IMG/VR virus record: IMGVR_UViG_3300025133_000435
Location: 1-30,366 of that record
Length of the DNA: 30,366 bases
Reading direction: 5' to 3' (one strand)
Origin: a virus
Of the stretch, positions 1-7,696 are shown piece after piece. A program made the position numbers and the translations under genes. The notes beneath the pieces were generated by a model. The model was given only the letters and a program-made list of their open reading frames with translations, had not been told where the DNA came from and made no database searches. The number at the start of each line of letters is the position of its first letter. Positions within the stretch are counted from its first letter, which is position 1.

Positions 1-79
1 TGGTGGTCGTTTTAGTATTCAGCCTATTAAAATTGTACAAGGAGTTGCTAATGTGTTTGGAGAAGAAATTAAGGGATAA
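1..79 (+). CDS. C-terminal fragment of an unidentified late protein
   Basis: An open frame enters from the left edge and reads about 25 residues before TAA at 77-79, ending in VFGEEIKG. Only the tail of the protein is visible, so no function can be given. The next gene's ATG follows the stop directly, which places this fragment in the same rightward late operon. Confidence 0.6.
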   Translation, partial: GGRFSIQPIKIVQGVANVFGEEIKG

Positions 80-241
80 ATGAGGCAATATAAAATAACA
101 AAAGAACAACCTAATTTATGGCAAAGTGCTTTGTGGGAAGCTGCAAGGCCTGGCGCCCTAGATAATGCTGGAGATTCTTTAAAGACCCTATCTAAGGACT
201 CTGAAGATACTTTAACGGGACTTTTAGGCTATATGGGTTAA
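80..241 (+). CDS. Small late phage protein, 53 aa
   Basis: The ATG at 80 abuts the preceding TAA, and an AAGGG ribosome-binding sequence lies about 5 nt upstream. The product begins MRQYKITKEQPNLWQSALWE and ends LLGYMG. No known family is recognised. The open frame one base back (-1) continues past the TAA as protein-like sequence to 390. The last sense codons (GGT TAA within GGGTTAA) would allow a Gly tRNA to slip from GGT to GGG, so a fused product of about 103 aa is conceivable. Independent starts are the simpler model. Confidence 0.55.
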   Translation: MRQYKITKEQPNLWQSALWEAARPGALDNAGDSLKTLSKDSEDTLTGLLGYMG

Positions 242-282
242 AGAAGTACCTAAACCCTTCAATCGCCTCTAAGGGGCTAAAT

Positions 283-390
283 TTGAACTTAGACAAACAA
301 AGAGTAGAATATAGACCTGATGATAGATACCAGTTTTCACTAGGAGAAAAGGGTGGTTATCCAGAATTAGGAATGAGAATTAAATTTTAA
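283..390 (+). CDS. Small beta-rich late protein, 35 aa (TTG start) or C-terminal part of the preceding gene
   Basis: The frame is open from 205 to the TAA at 388-390 and encodes a strand-like segment with YRPDDRYQFSLG and the end GYPELGMRIKF. A TTG at 283 has a good Shine-Dalgarno sequence (AAGGGG, 6-nt spacer), which gives a 35-aa protein. Alternatively, the whole frame is the end of the 80-241 gene reached by a -1 frameshift or broken by an indel. The pattern of short strands ending in an R-I-K-F tail resembles small virion accessory proteins, but I cannot name the family. Confidence 0.45.
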   Translation: MNLDKQRVEYRPDDRYQFSLGEKGGYPELGMRIKF

Positions 391-399
391 GGAGATAAT

Positions 400-1650
400 A
401 TGGGGAATTTTAAAAGTACAATATCAGCATCAGGAAAGGTAGGGAGCACCACTAGGAGTTTCTTAGCCTCTAGGTCTTCTTCTATAACTGAGGTATATGA
501 TAAAGAAGTAACAATCGGAAATAGTGACACCCCGTCATTATTACTAGATTTTTCTAGTAAAGCAACTGAAGGTCCTAACCCAGAGAGTGCAGAACAGATA
601 GTAGTTCAAAATACTGACAGTTATGGAGCAGTAGAACTTTTACTTGAGTATACCCATTGGAGGGGTGCAGGTGAAATTCCGATAGGCCAGTATGTGGTTT
701 CCTATATTTTAGCACCCAAACAGTCTTTAGTTTTACCAAACACAAGAGGGGTTATTTATGATAGTATTCGTTCTGCAGCAAATAAAGAAAGTGAAGATGG
801 TGGAAAAATAACAGCTGGGACTGCGAGTACGTATGGCCTGACAATTACTGATGGAGCTGGTAAATGGGATACTACAGATTTAAGTACTTCTGCTGGTTCT
901 ACAGATACAGATGGGATGGTACCTGGAAGTTTAGTTATAGGTTTTTATACCCCTGGCTATCAAGCTTTTGGTTATTTAAAAAATATTAAATCGGCACAAT
1001 CCTCTTCTACAGATACAGAACTGACAGCAGATACAGAATATGGATTAAGTATTGCTGTAGATGGAGGAAGTGCTACAGATGTACTTTTCACTACTGATGC
1101 TACTGATACTACCTGGGGAAGTCCTACAAGCGGTAATGGCGTATTAGCAAAAATACAAGCTAGCATAAAAGCGGCAGATTTGGAATGTGATATAGCTATA
1201 GCAGCAGATGGAGATATTAGAGTATCATCTAGATATGGGGAAACTACCAGTGCAATATCACTAGACGACCCTTCAACTGGTACCTCTATTTTTAATAATG
1301 GCACTATACCTGATGATAGTGATTTGGCAGATGCTGTAGGTTATGCTGAGGACACTACAATAGAAAATATGGCCTGGGATAATGGTGACGGGACTATTAC
1401 AAGGCCAAGCGGTGGTAGCGGTACTATTGTTAGTTATAACGAGGGGGAGATTGAATTATCCCTTACAGGTATGCCTATAAACTCTGCTATGAAAGTATAT
1501 TATCAATATGAATCGTGCCATTCAGGAAATGAAAGGATAGATACTAATGATTGTAATTCTCTTGCTGGCGTATATGCAAGAAGCATGCCTATTAATACAA
1601 CTGCTTTTGCTGAGAAAAAAGCTTCAGTAAGAATATTGGTATTTGAATAA
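400..1650 (+). CDS. Probable virion structural protein with a hook-IN-like insert
   Basis: A strong AAGGAG sits 5 nt before the ATG. The 416-aa product is rich in Ser, Thr, Asp and Gly with beta-type periodicity and no catalytic motif. Residues about 205-310 (VDGGSATDVLF, then LAKIQASIKAADLECDIAI, then DGDIRVSSRYG) follow the pattern of a domain shared by flagellar hook/flagellin IN motifs and phage tail proteins, here apparently inserted in a longer structural protein. The C-terminus has an Ig-like strand stretch (EIELSLTGMPINSAMKVYY). Its position next to the tail beta-propeller-like gene suggests a tail or decoration protein. Family assignment is from pattern only, and a capsid-decoration role is equally possible. 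Confidence 0.6.
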   Translation: MGNFKSTISASGKVGSTTRSFLASRSSSITEVYDKEVTIGNSDTPSLLLDFSSKATEGPNPESAEQIVVQNTDSYGAVELLLEYTHWRGAGEIPIGQYVVSYILAPKQSLVLPNTRGVIYDSIRSAANKESEDGGKITAGTASTYGLTITDGAGKWDTTDLSTSAGSTDTDGMVPGSLVIGFYTPGYQAFGYLKNIKSAQSSSTDTELTADTEYGLSIAVDGGSATDVLFTTDATDTTWGSPTSGNGVLAKIQASIKAADLECDIAIAADGDIRVSSRYGETTSAISLDDPSTGTSIFNNGTIPDDSDLADAVGYAEDTTIENMAWDNGDGTITRPSGGSGTIVSYNEGEIELSLTGMPINSAMKVYYQYESCHSGNERIDTNDCNSLAGVYARSMPINTTAFAEKKASVRILVFE

Positions 1651-1898
1651 TGCCTAAAGAATTATTAGAAATAAAGAACTTTAATGTGGGAACTATTATG
1701 TCGCCTGATATGAAAGATATACCTATTGAAGCAGCTAGTTATTCATTGAACATTGATAGTGTGACAGAGGATGGTAAGCTTAAAGGAATACCGACTGATA
1801 ATATTTTACTTGATACCCCTGGAATTTCAGAAATTGGTATATTTGATGATGGCTCGCTATTAATTTTTACTGATACTTGGACGGTAGTAACACCATGA
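1650..1898 (+). CDS. Short N-terminal module of the tail protein, 82 aa
   Basis: The start overlaps the previous stop (TAATG). The sequence KELLEIKNFNVGTIMSPDMK followed by IPIEAASYSLNID reads like the N-terminus of large phage tail or neck beta-propeller proteins (P22 gp10 'stabilisation protein' type), where such a segment is normally joined to what follows. Here it stops at TGA (1896-1898), and the large protein resumes in the -1 frame with ATG overlapping the stop (ATGA). It may be a genuinely split gene translated by coupling, a frameshifted gene, or a sequencing indel. No canonical slippery heptamer lies in the short overlap (1874-1898). Confidence 0.6.
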   Translation: MPKELLEIKNFNVGTIMSPDMKDIPIEAASYSLNIDSVTEDGKLKGIPTDNILLDTPGISEIGIFDDGSLLIFTDTWTVVTP

Positions 1899-4800
1899 AG
1901 GCTTTATCTAAATATAATAATAAATTTCATATAGGAGGAGGAGACGAGAGAAGTTTGATAATAAACCAAGATGGCAGTAGTTTTTATGATGAACTTACAC
2001 GGCCCGTACATAGTGGTGATGGATATGCACCATCTATAAAAAGTATTACGATTGATGATACTAGGTTTATGACTTTTTCAGCTAATACATTAACAGAACA
2101 TACTATATCTGATGCAGCGATAACTACAACTACTATTTCTATTGCAAATCTCGTTACTATATTAGATATAATATATGAACTAAATATAGTATATATGGTT
2201 ACTTCTTCGCCTGGTGACCCACGAAAGTTACATAAATTAGACTATACTCCTGGAGAGCTTGAGGAAGAGCTTTCCTATAATGCTACATTCTTAGAAAATA
2301 TAGATGGTTCGATAGATGTCTTAGCCAAAGCTGGAAATACTATATATATGCAAAGAGAAGGACAAAGTATAAGTAAAATATATACATATGATATTCTAAC
2401 TGGTGATTCTGACAGTTTTTACCCTCTAAAAGTTTCCGAACCTGAATACAATTCCAGTTATCCATTCTCCCTTGAAGACCCAGGAGTAAGAGAGCATTCA
2501 ATGATAGATGGACGGGGATATGGGGATAATAATTGCGGAGCCGAGGGGGCAGCTTGTCCTAATAAAATCCTTTCTCCTATTAATAATGGTGGATTTTTTG
2601 ATTATATAAATACAACTTCTGCAAAAGCAACACTAGTTAGATATCATAATACATATACAGAAGAAACTGGAGCCGTAAATGCTGCAATTAATGACTTTAC
2701 ACACCTTCTTCAAGATTCAGCTCCAACTATAGCAATTCAAGGTATAAAATTAACAACGTCTACTGATGGCCGTGATGATGTTCAGATAAATATACAACCC
2801 CATCGTTTTTGGTCTACAGAAGGACTTGATGAGCTTACTTTTACCGGTGATATGTTAAATACTTATATTGAAAGTCAAGAGCGATTTGTAATTTTTGATT
2901 CGGCAGAGGATGTATCTTTTAATGTTACTCCAAACGATTTTGCGATTAATGGGGCTACCTCGGATAGCCAAATAAACGCTGGATGGCAAGGACCAGACGA
3001 AGGTAATGCCTACGATACTGAAGACGAGATAAGAACCGTTTCCCCTATACAATCCTTTTTTACATATGGTAGTCAAATTTCAGCGGGTGGTGCTTTATTT
3101 ACAACAGATGAAGGGGTACAGCTTTTAACGGCTCCTGTTGGGTGGCTAGAATATCTGCGGCTTGAACATCTCAGTGTAATATTTACAGATGCAGGTGATG
3201 GTGAAACAAATTTATATTTCTCATTATTATTTACGAGAATAGGCCCAAGTGATGGTGTTCTACATCCTAATTATGAGAATCCTGGGGAAGCGAAATTTTT
3301 CCGCATGCCTGATTCTATTTCGGGGTTAAGCGGAAAAGGAATGTTAGAAGCAACGTCTGCTAGAAAGATTATAAATAATTGTTTTCCTATTCAATATTCT
3401 GGGTCCGCAACTTATTTACACACTAGACGTTTTAAACCATTTGGTGAAATTAGTATTGGTGATTGGGGAGAGTTTCAGAATTTAACTACAGGTGTAAATG
3501 AAATTCCTGGAGCTGGACCGCCCGTTTGGAAATTAGATATTCGTGATTCTGAATATATCGAGAATGAGGAAGAAATTATAGAACTTGGTGGAACAAATAG
3601 TAGCCAAATAGATTTTACTGGAGTATCTGTTACATCGAATGATAATGTTATAACAGATATGACATTTAATCATTTTCTCGCGAATAATGCTGAAATTACC
3701 AGTTTAGTTTGTAAGGGGACCGGTGTAGTCGATGAAGCAGTCGTAGGGATAACATATTCATTAGATTCTTTAAATACTAATAATGATAATATTATAACAA
3801 CAAGTTTAATCGCTAATGAATTTACAATAGGAGATTCAGCAAGTGATTTTAATGCTGTATATATTAATAGTCATACAGTAGATGATACAGAGCCCCATAC
3901 ATTTATGTTTCAAGATGATGATAGTTTACAATATAAACTATCTTACCTCTATGATGGGCATCAAGAAAGCCCTTTATCTGCAGTTCCATACGTTATTGAT
4001 GAAGATGATAACGCAAGTGAAGTTAATCTTACGTTATTTATAAATTTAAACTTCTTAGAAGATAGCAGGATAACTCATGTTAATATTTACAGACAATATA
4101 TATCAAGTATAAGTGGAGCCTTAGATTACAGATTCGTAGAGTCAGTCAAATTAGTTCCAGAGCATTTAGCTATAGAGGATGATGGTAATTATTCTTATAT
4201 TGTTAAAGATAGGAATAGTGAGGTTCCAAGTTATGAATCTATTACTGGAATATCCGAAATAATACTTAACTCATCGTTAAATTATGGGCTAGCATCTCAA
4301 TTGGATTCATATCTTTTTGTAAGTAGGGCAAATATAGTAGCCTTATCTGATGATGTATCTCGGTATATTTTCAGGTCTATGCCTGGTAAATTCAGTCAAT
4401 TTAATTGGGCTACTGATTATCAGATACTCCCAGAACAGTTGATTGCACTGCAAGCATTTAATGGTAAATTATATGCCTTTACAGAACATTCATTTTTTAG
4501 AATTAATCCTGCTACCTTAGAGGTAGAGGATGAATTTGAAGGAATAGGTTGTATTAATAATAAAGCTGTATTTGTTTCTGAATATGGAATGGTTTTTGCA
4601 GATAGAAATAATATTTATTTTCATAATGGGCAACAAATTCTTACAATTAGCGACTCCATATCTACATCAAGTAACGATGATAACCCTGGATGGAAGGATA
4701 TTGAGAAAAGCAATATAGTATGTAGTTTTGATAATAAACGACAATCATTTTTAATATTTTTTTCTACTATAGGTAGTAATTTTTGCTGGGCTTATAACTT

Positions 4801-5239
4801 AGCTAAGAAAAGATGGGACTTATGGGGGAGTAGTGGAGCTGTACATACTGCAATACTGAACAGAATAGGAAATACTATATATAGTACTGATGATAAGATA
4901 TATCAGCATCTGAATGGTAATGCTAGACAAAACTGGTTCTGGCATAGTAAGAAGTTAACTATGGGTCAAGATACTCAAGAAAAGAGATTAAAAAGAATTA
5001 GAATACAATCTAATGCTGATATTTCGGATAGAACTGTTTTAGTATATGCTAATGGGAATCTTGATACATCTTATGTAGAAAATACAGAGACTTTAACTGA
5101 AGGTACATTTTATGAACAAATATATGAACCTACTGCTAATAAAAAGTTTAAAACATTAGAATTACAGCTTCGTGATATACCTGGTAATACAGAAGTAGAT
5201 GCTATAGGTGCTATTTTTAAACGTAAGAGTGTAAAATGA
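1895..5239 (+). CDS. Large beta-rich tail protein, P22 gp10 'stabilisation'-like
   Basis: The frame opens at TTG 1877, but ATG 1895 overlaps the preceding stop as ATGA and is the likelier start, giving 1114 aa. The protein has repeated short strands with aromatic turns, such as NKLAKKRWDLWG-type blades near the C-terminus (LAKKRWDLWGSSG), FRINPATLEVE and NIYFHNGQQIL. These are typical of WD-like beta-propeller tail-hub or neck proteins of podoviruses. The C-terminal sequence (WFWHSKKLTMGQ to IGAIFKRKSVK) also fits that class. The likely role is closing or stabilising the head-tail channel or nucleating tail attachment. There is little visible SD before ATG 1895, so it probably depends on translational coupling. 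Confidence 0.6.
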   Translation: MKALSKYNNKFHIGGGDERSLIINQDGSSFYDELTRPVHSGDGYAPSIKSITIDDTRFMTFSANTLTEHTISDAAITTTTISIANLVTILDIIYELNIVYMVTSSPGDPRKLHKLDYTPGELEEELSYNATFLENIDGSIDVLAKAGNTIYMQREGQSISKIYTYDILTGDSDSFYPLKVSEPEYNSSYPFSLEDPGVREHSMIDGRGYGDNNCGAEGAACPNKILSPINNGGFFDYINTTSAKATLVRYHNTYTEETGAVNAAINDFTHLLQDSAPTIAIQGIKLTTSTDGRDDVQINIQPHRFWSTEGLDELTFTGDMLNTYIESQERFVIFDSAEDVSFNVTPNDFAINGATSDSQINAGWQGPDEGNAYDTEDEIRTVSPIQSFFTYGSQISAGGALFTTDEGVQLLTAPVGWLEYLRLEHLSVIFTDAGDGETNLYFSLLFTRIGPSDGVLHPNYENPGEAKFFRMPDSISGLSGKGMLEATSARKIINNCFPIQYSGSATYLHTRRFKPFGEISIGDWGEFQNLTTGVNEIPGAGPPVWKLDIRDSEYIENEEEIIELGGTNSSQIDFTGVSVTSNDNVITDMTFNHFLANNAEITSLVCKGTGVVDEAVVGITYSLDSLNTNNDNIITTSLIANEFTIGDSASDFNAVYINSHTVDDTEPHTFMFQDDDSLQYKLSYLYDGHQESPLSAVPYVIDEDDNASEVNLTLFINLNFLEDSRITHVNIYRQYISSISGALDYRFVESVKLVPEHLAIEDDGNYSYIVKDRNSEVPSYESITGISEIILNSSLNYGLASQLDSYLFVSRANIVALSDDVSRYIFRSMPGKFSQFNWATDYQILPEQLIALQAFNGKLYAFTEHSFFRINPATLEVEDEFEGIGCINNKAVFVSEYGMVFADRNNIYFHNGQQILTISDSISTSSNDDNPGWKDIEKSNIVCSFDNKRQSFLIFFSTIGSNFCWAYNLAKKRWDLWGSSGAVHTAILNRIGNTIYSTDDKIYQHLNGNARQNWFWHSKKLTMGQDTQEKRLKRIRIQSNADISDRTVLVYANGNLDTSYVENTETLTEGTFYEQIYEPTANKKFKTLELQLRDIPGNTEVDAIGAIFKRKSVK

Positions 5240-5493
5240 TAGCTAATAAGAAAGCACCTAAAGTAAGTGATAAGGATATTGATAGGATTATATCAAAAAT
5301 ATATGATGATTTAAATAATATAATTAAAGCTGTTAATAATTATGAAGGAACCTTTGAAGAATGGAAAGGGAAACGTGGCGATATTAGAATTACAGAAAAG
5401 GGATTACAATATCGAGATAGATTTGGTTGGAAAACAGTTGCAGTAAGTACGCATACTCATTCATATGCAGATGATGACCATACACACGATTAA
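5236..5493 (+). CDS. Small virion-type protein with C-terminal HxH motifs
   Basis: The ATG overlaps the previous TGA (ATGA), so translation is probably coupled to the large tail gene. The 85-aa product has a charged helical N-terminal half (DKDIDRIISKIYDDLNNIIK) and a short strand region (RGDIRITEKGLQYRDRFGW). It ends in STHTHSYADDDHTHD, with HTH at residues 73-75 and 82-84 plus acidic residues. Repeated HxH motifs coordinate iron in some phage tail-fibre tips and spikes (T4 gp37 tip, P2 spike), so a metal-binding tail component is plausible. The stop is doubled (TAATAG). Confidence 0.6.
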   Translation: MIANKKAPKVSDKDIDRIISKIYDDLNNIIKAVNNYEGTFEEWKGKRGDIRITEKGLQYRDRFGWKTVAVSTHTHSYADDDHTHD

Positions 5494-5534
5494 TAGAGAT
5501 ATATTATAATTACACAAAATAGAACGGAGACGAT

Positions 5535-6053
5535 ATGAATTGGTTAAGTATGATAGGTGGTGGTGCAAGTTTATTAGGAGGTTTATTTGGGTCGAAACCA
5601 AAAGGTTATGATATAGGCTCTCTCAGTCAAATGAAGAATTATGAGCAGATGCTTAACCAGCAGATGCAGTTAGGGAAGGGATTAATGGACCCTAGTTCGA
5701 CACAAAATCGCCTTATGAAGCAAATGACAATGCAAAATACTATGGACCAAATAGGAGTGCAAAATCAATTATCTTCTAGAAATCCATTTACTAGTAGCGG
5801 TATATTACAAGCTCAGGGAGGTTCAAATATATTAAAAGGAATTAGGACTGGGTCTGAGACAGCGCAACAAGGGTACTTACAAAATATGGGCACAGGATTA
5901 CAAACTCTGAATACAGGGATAAGTAATTATGGAGGTCTTGCAGAAAACTATGCACAACAATCTATTGCTAATCAACAATTACAAAATCAATATGGTGCCA
6001 ATATGGGTGGATTACTTGGTCAATTTGGTATGGGCATGATAGGAGGTGGATAA
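5535..6053 (+). CDS. Gln/Gly/Met-rich probable internal virion (ejection) protein
   Basis: A CGGAGA ribosome-binding site precedes the ATG. The N-terminus (MNWLSMIGGGASLLGGLFGS) is a hydrophobic, Gly-rich segment. The rest is amphipathic helix rich in Gln, Met and Asn (MLNQQMQLGKGLM, LQTLNTGISNYGG) and ends in a Gly-rich hydrophobic tail. This composition and its place before a giant virion-type protein match small internal or ejection proteins of podoviruses, which form a membrane conduit for DNA. A 41-bp AT-rich gap precedes it, the only sizeable gap in the late operon after position 400. No enzymatic motif is seen. Confidence 0.55.
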   Translation: MNWLSMIGGGASLLGGLFGSKPKGYDIGSLSQMKNYEQMLNQQMQLGKGLMDPSSTQNRLMKQMTMQNTMDQIGVQNQLSSRNPFTSSGILQAQGGSNILKGIRTGSETAQQGYLQNMGTGLQTLNTGISNYGGLAENYAQQSIANQQLQNQYGANMGGLLGQFGMGMIGGG

Positions 6054-6455
6054 ATGGCTTTAAAATTTGGAGGTGGTCCTGAATATAAAGATTGGAGTCA
6101 AGTCCAAATGGGAGGCTTGTTAAGGGCGGCTAGTCCCTTAAATGGAGATAGTCCATTGGAAGGTACTGCAACAGATATGTATCGTCAGAACGTAGCTAAT
6201 TCTAATTCCAACCTTAGTGATAAAGATGGCTCTAGACAGCGATGGAGTGCTGGAATGATAGGAGATGCTTGGAATAAGATGAAGGGATTTGGTAAGCAGC
6301 TTGGTGGATTCCTACCGGGGACGAACTCCACTAATTTACTACAGGGATTTCAAACTAATAAGTTAGCACAACAAGGTAATTATGCTCAACCAGCATTTCA
6401 ATTTAAATCACCAACACTTGGTGGGGGCGGATTTAAAAGCCCATTTAGTATATAG
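6054..6455 (+). CDS. Small late virion-associated protein (MALKFGGG start)
   Basis: The ATG directly follows the preceding TAA. The 133-aa product is Gly-, Asn- and Gln-rich and of low complexity, with LGGFLPGTNSTNLLQGF in the middle and PTLGGGGFKSPFSI at the end. It starts MALKFGGG, similar to the start of the protein two genes downstream (MALNFGNGGGG). No fold is recognised. Location and composition suggest an internal virion or ejection accessory protein. It ends in TAG. Confidence 0.5.
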   Translation: MALKFGGGPEYKDWSQVQMGGLLRAASPLNGDSPLEGTATDMYRQNVANSNSNLSDKDGSRQRWSAGMIGDAWNKMKGFGKQLGGFLPGTNSTNLLQGFQTNKLAQQGNYAQPAFQFKSPTLGGGGFKSPFSI

Positions 6456-6463
6456 GAGAGGAC

Positions 6464-7696
6464 ATGGCATTAGATTATAGAACATATAAAGATAGACAAG
6501 AAACATATAATGAAAAAAAAGGCGACGAATGGGGAATAAATTATGAGAATGCCCCTATGCCTACACAGTTAGGTGGTTTGTTTGCCAAATGGCTTAATAA
6601 AAAGGAAGCAGGGTGGAAGCAGAAGAGACAAGGTAAAATGCTAAAGGATGCTTTTGGTAATCTATTTAAAAGTGGTGCAGAGGATGACCCTGTTATGGGT
6701 AAAGACTCTGACGGCCACAAGCAGGAAACAAAACAGACCTCAGATGGAGAAGATAACTCTGGAGATGCAGGACCCTATAAACGCAGTTTGCAAGAAGAGT
6801 TTGATATAATGAAAAGCGAAGCTGAAGCCGATAACACTAAGGGGCCCCTTGATTATCCAAAATTTAACCCAGAAGGCGGAATTTTAGAAAATGATTATTT
6901 CGATTTGACAGAAGATATCTCTCAAAGCGAAATTGATGGAATGCAATTTCAAGGCGGAATTTTAGAAAATGATTATGGTGATAATCCTTTTAGTAATTTT
7001 GACCTAAAAGCCCACTTCGATTTGACAGAAGATATCTCTAAAAGCGAAGCTAATGCTGACCTTTATTATAATAATCCCGAAAACTTTGTAGATACTATGA
7101 CATATGAAGGCGATAATGATGGTCGTAATAGCCAGCTAGCTGATACACCTCTTCAAGATAATACAGGTGGAGATTTTGATGAATGGCTCCAACGTCAACC
7201 ACAAAGTGTTTATGATGAATATTATAATTTGCAGGACCCTATAGACGAAAAGCCACCTACTTATCCAAAATATAACCCAGGAGATACACCTCCTCCAATA
7301 ACAATACCATCAGGGTTATCAAATGTTGATATTCAACAAGAAATTGGCTTAATGACTGGAGACCAACTTAATACTAGAGCAGGTAAAGAGTATATGCATT
7401 TAGCTGGTATGGATGAAGATGCCCAAAAACAATTGATAAGGGAAAGATTAAGCGAAGCTTCAACTGGTCAAATGGAAAGAGAATTACAAGAATCAGGTTA
7501 TTATGATGATGATGACTATGATATGGGACCCGTACAAGTAGATAAGGCTCCAGGATTTCAAGAATTTGGTGATTGGCTAGATGTAGATAGTGCTATGAAT
7601 ACATATGACCAACTTACCAATCCTACTACACAAGCTTTGCAAGGTAACAACAATCCAATGTTACAAGCTTGGAAACGACAAATAGGAGGTAGATAA
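6464..7696 (+). CDS. Acidic repeat-containing late protein, probable virion component
   Basis: A GGAGAGG precedes the ATG. The 410-aa protein is strongly acidic and apparently disordered, with many Asp, Glu, Asn, Pro and Tyr. It carries two short repeats that are also exact at the DNA level: GGILENDY twice and FDLTEDIS twice (see the repeat entries). Pro-Tyr-Pro-like elements also recur (DYPKFNPEGG, TYPKYNPGDT). No catalytic motif is visible. An acidic, flexible protein among ejection-type proteins could act as a scaffold or adaptor, but this is inference only. Confidence 0.55.
   Translation: MALDYRTYKDRQETYNEKKGDEWGINYENAPMPTQLGGLFAKWLNKKEAGWKQKRQGKMLKDAFGNLFKSGAEDDPVMGKDSDGHKQETKQTSDGEDNSGDAGPYKRSLQEEFDIMKSEAEADNTKGPLDYPKFNPEGGILENDYFDLTEDISQSEIDGMQFQGGILENDYGDNPFSNFDLKAHFDLTEDISKSEANADLYYNNPENFVDTMTYEGDNDGRNSQLADTPLQDNTGGDFDEWLQRQPQSVYDEYYNLQDPIDEKPPTYPKYNPGDTPPPITIPSGLSNVDIQQEIGLMTGDQLNTRAGKEYMHLAGMDEDAQKQLIRERLSEASTGQMERELQESGYYDDDDYDMGPVQVDKAPGFQEFGDWLDVDSAMNTYDQLTNPTTQALQGNNNPMLQAWKRQIGGR
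6875..6976 (+). repeat. 24-bp direct repeat A in the coding region (copies 6875-6898 and 6953-6976)
   Basis: The 24-bp unit starting GGCGGAATTTTAGAAAATGA occurs twice without mismatch and encodes GGILENDY both times. Exact DNA identity, including wobble bases, points to a recent duplication. Confidence 0.9.
6899..7039 (+). repeat. 24-bp direct repeat B in the coding region (copies 6899-6922 and 7016-7039)
   Basis: The 24-bp unit starting TTCGATTTGACAGAAGATAT occurs twice without mismatch and encodes FDLTEDIS. In the first occurrence it directly follows repeat A. In the second it is separated from repeat A by 39 bp, as if a tandem A-B block was duplicated and then drifted or received an insertion. 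Confidence 0.9.

Noticed and set aside
5494-5534. TATAAT at 5505-5510 in the 41-bp gap as a late promoter
   Set aside because: No acceptable -35 hexamer lies 16-18 bp upstream, and the region is AT-rich enough for a chance -10.
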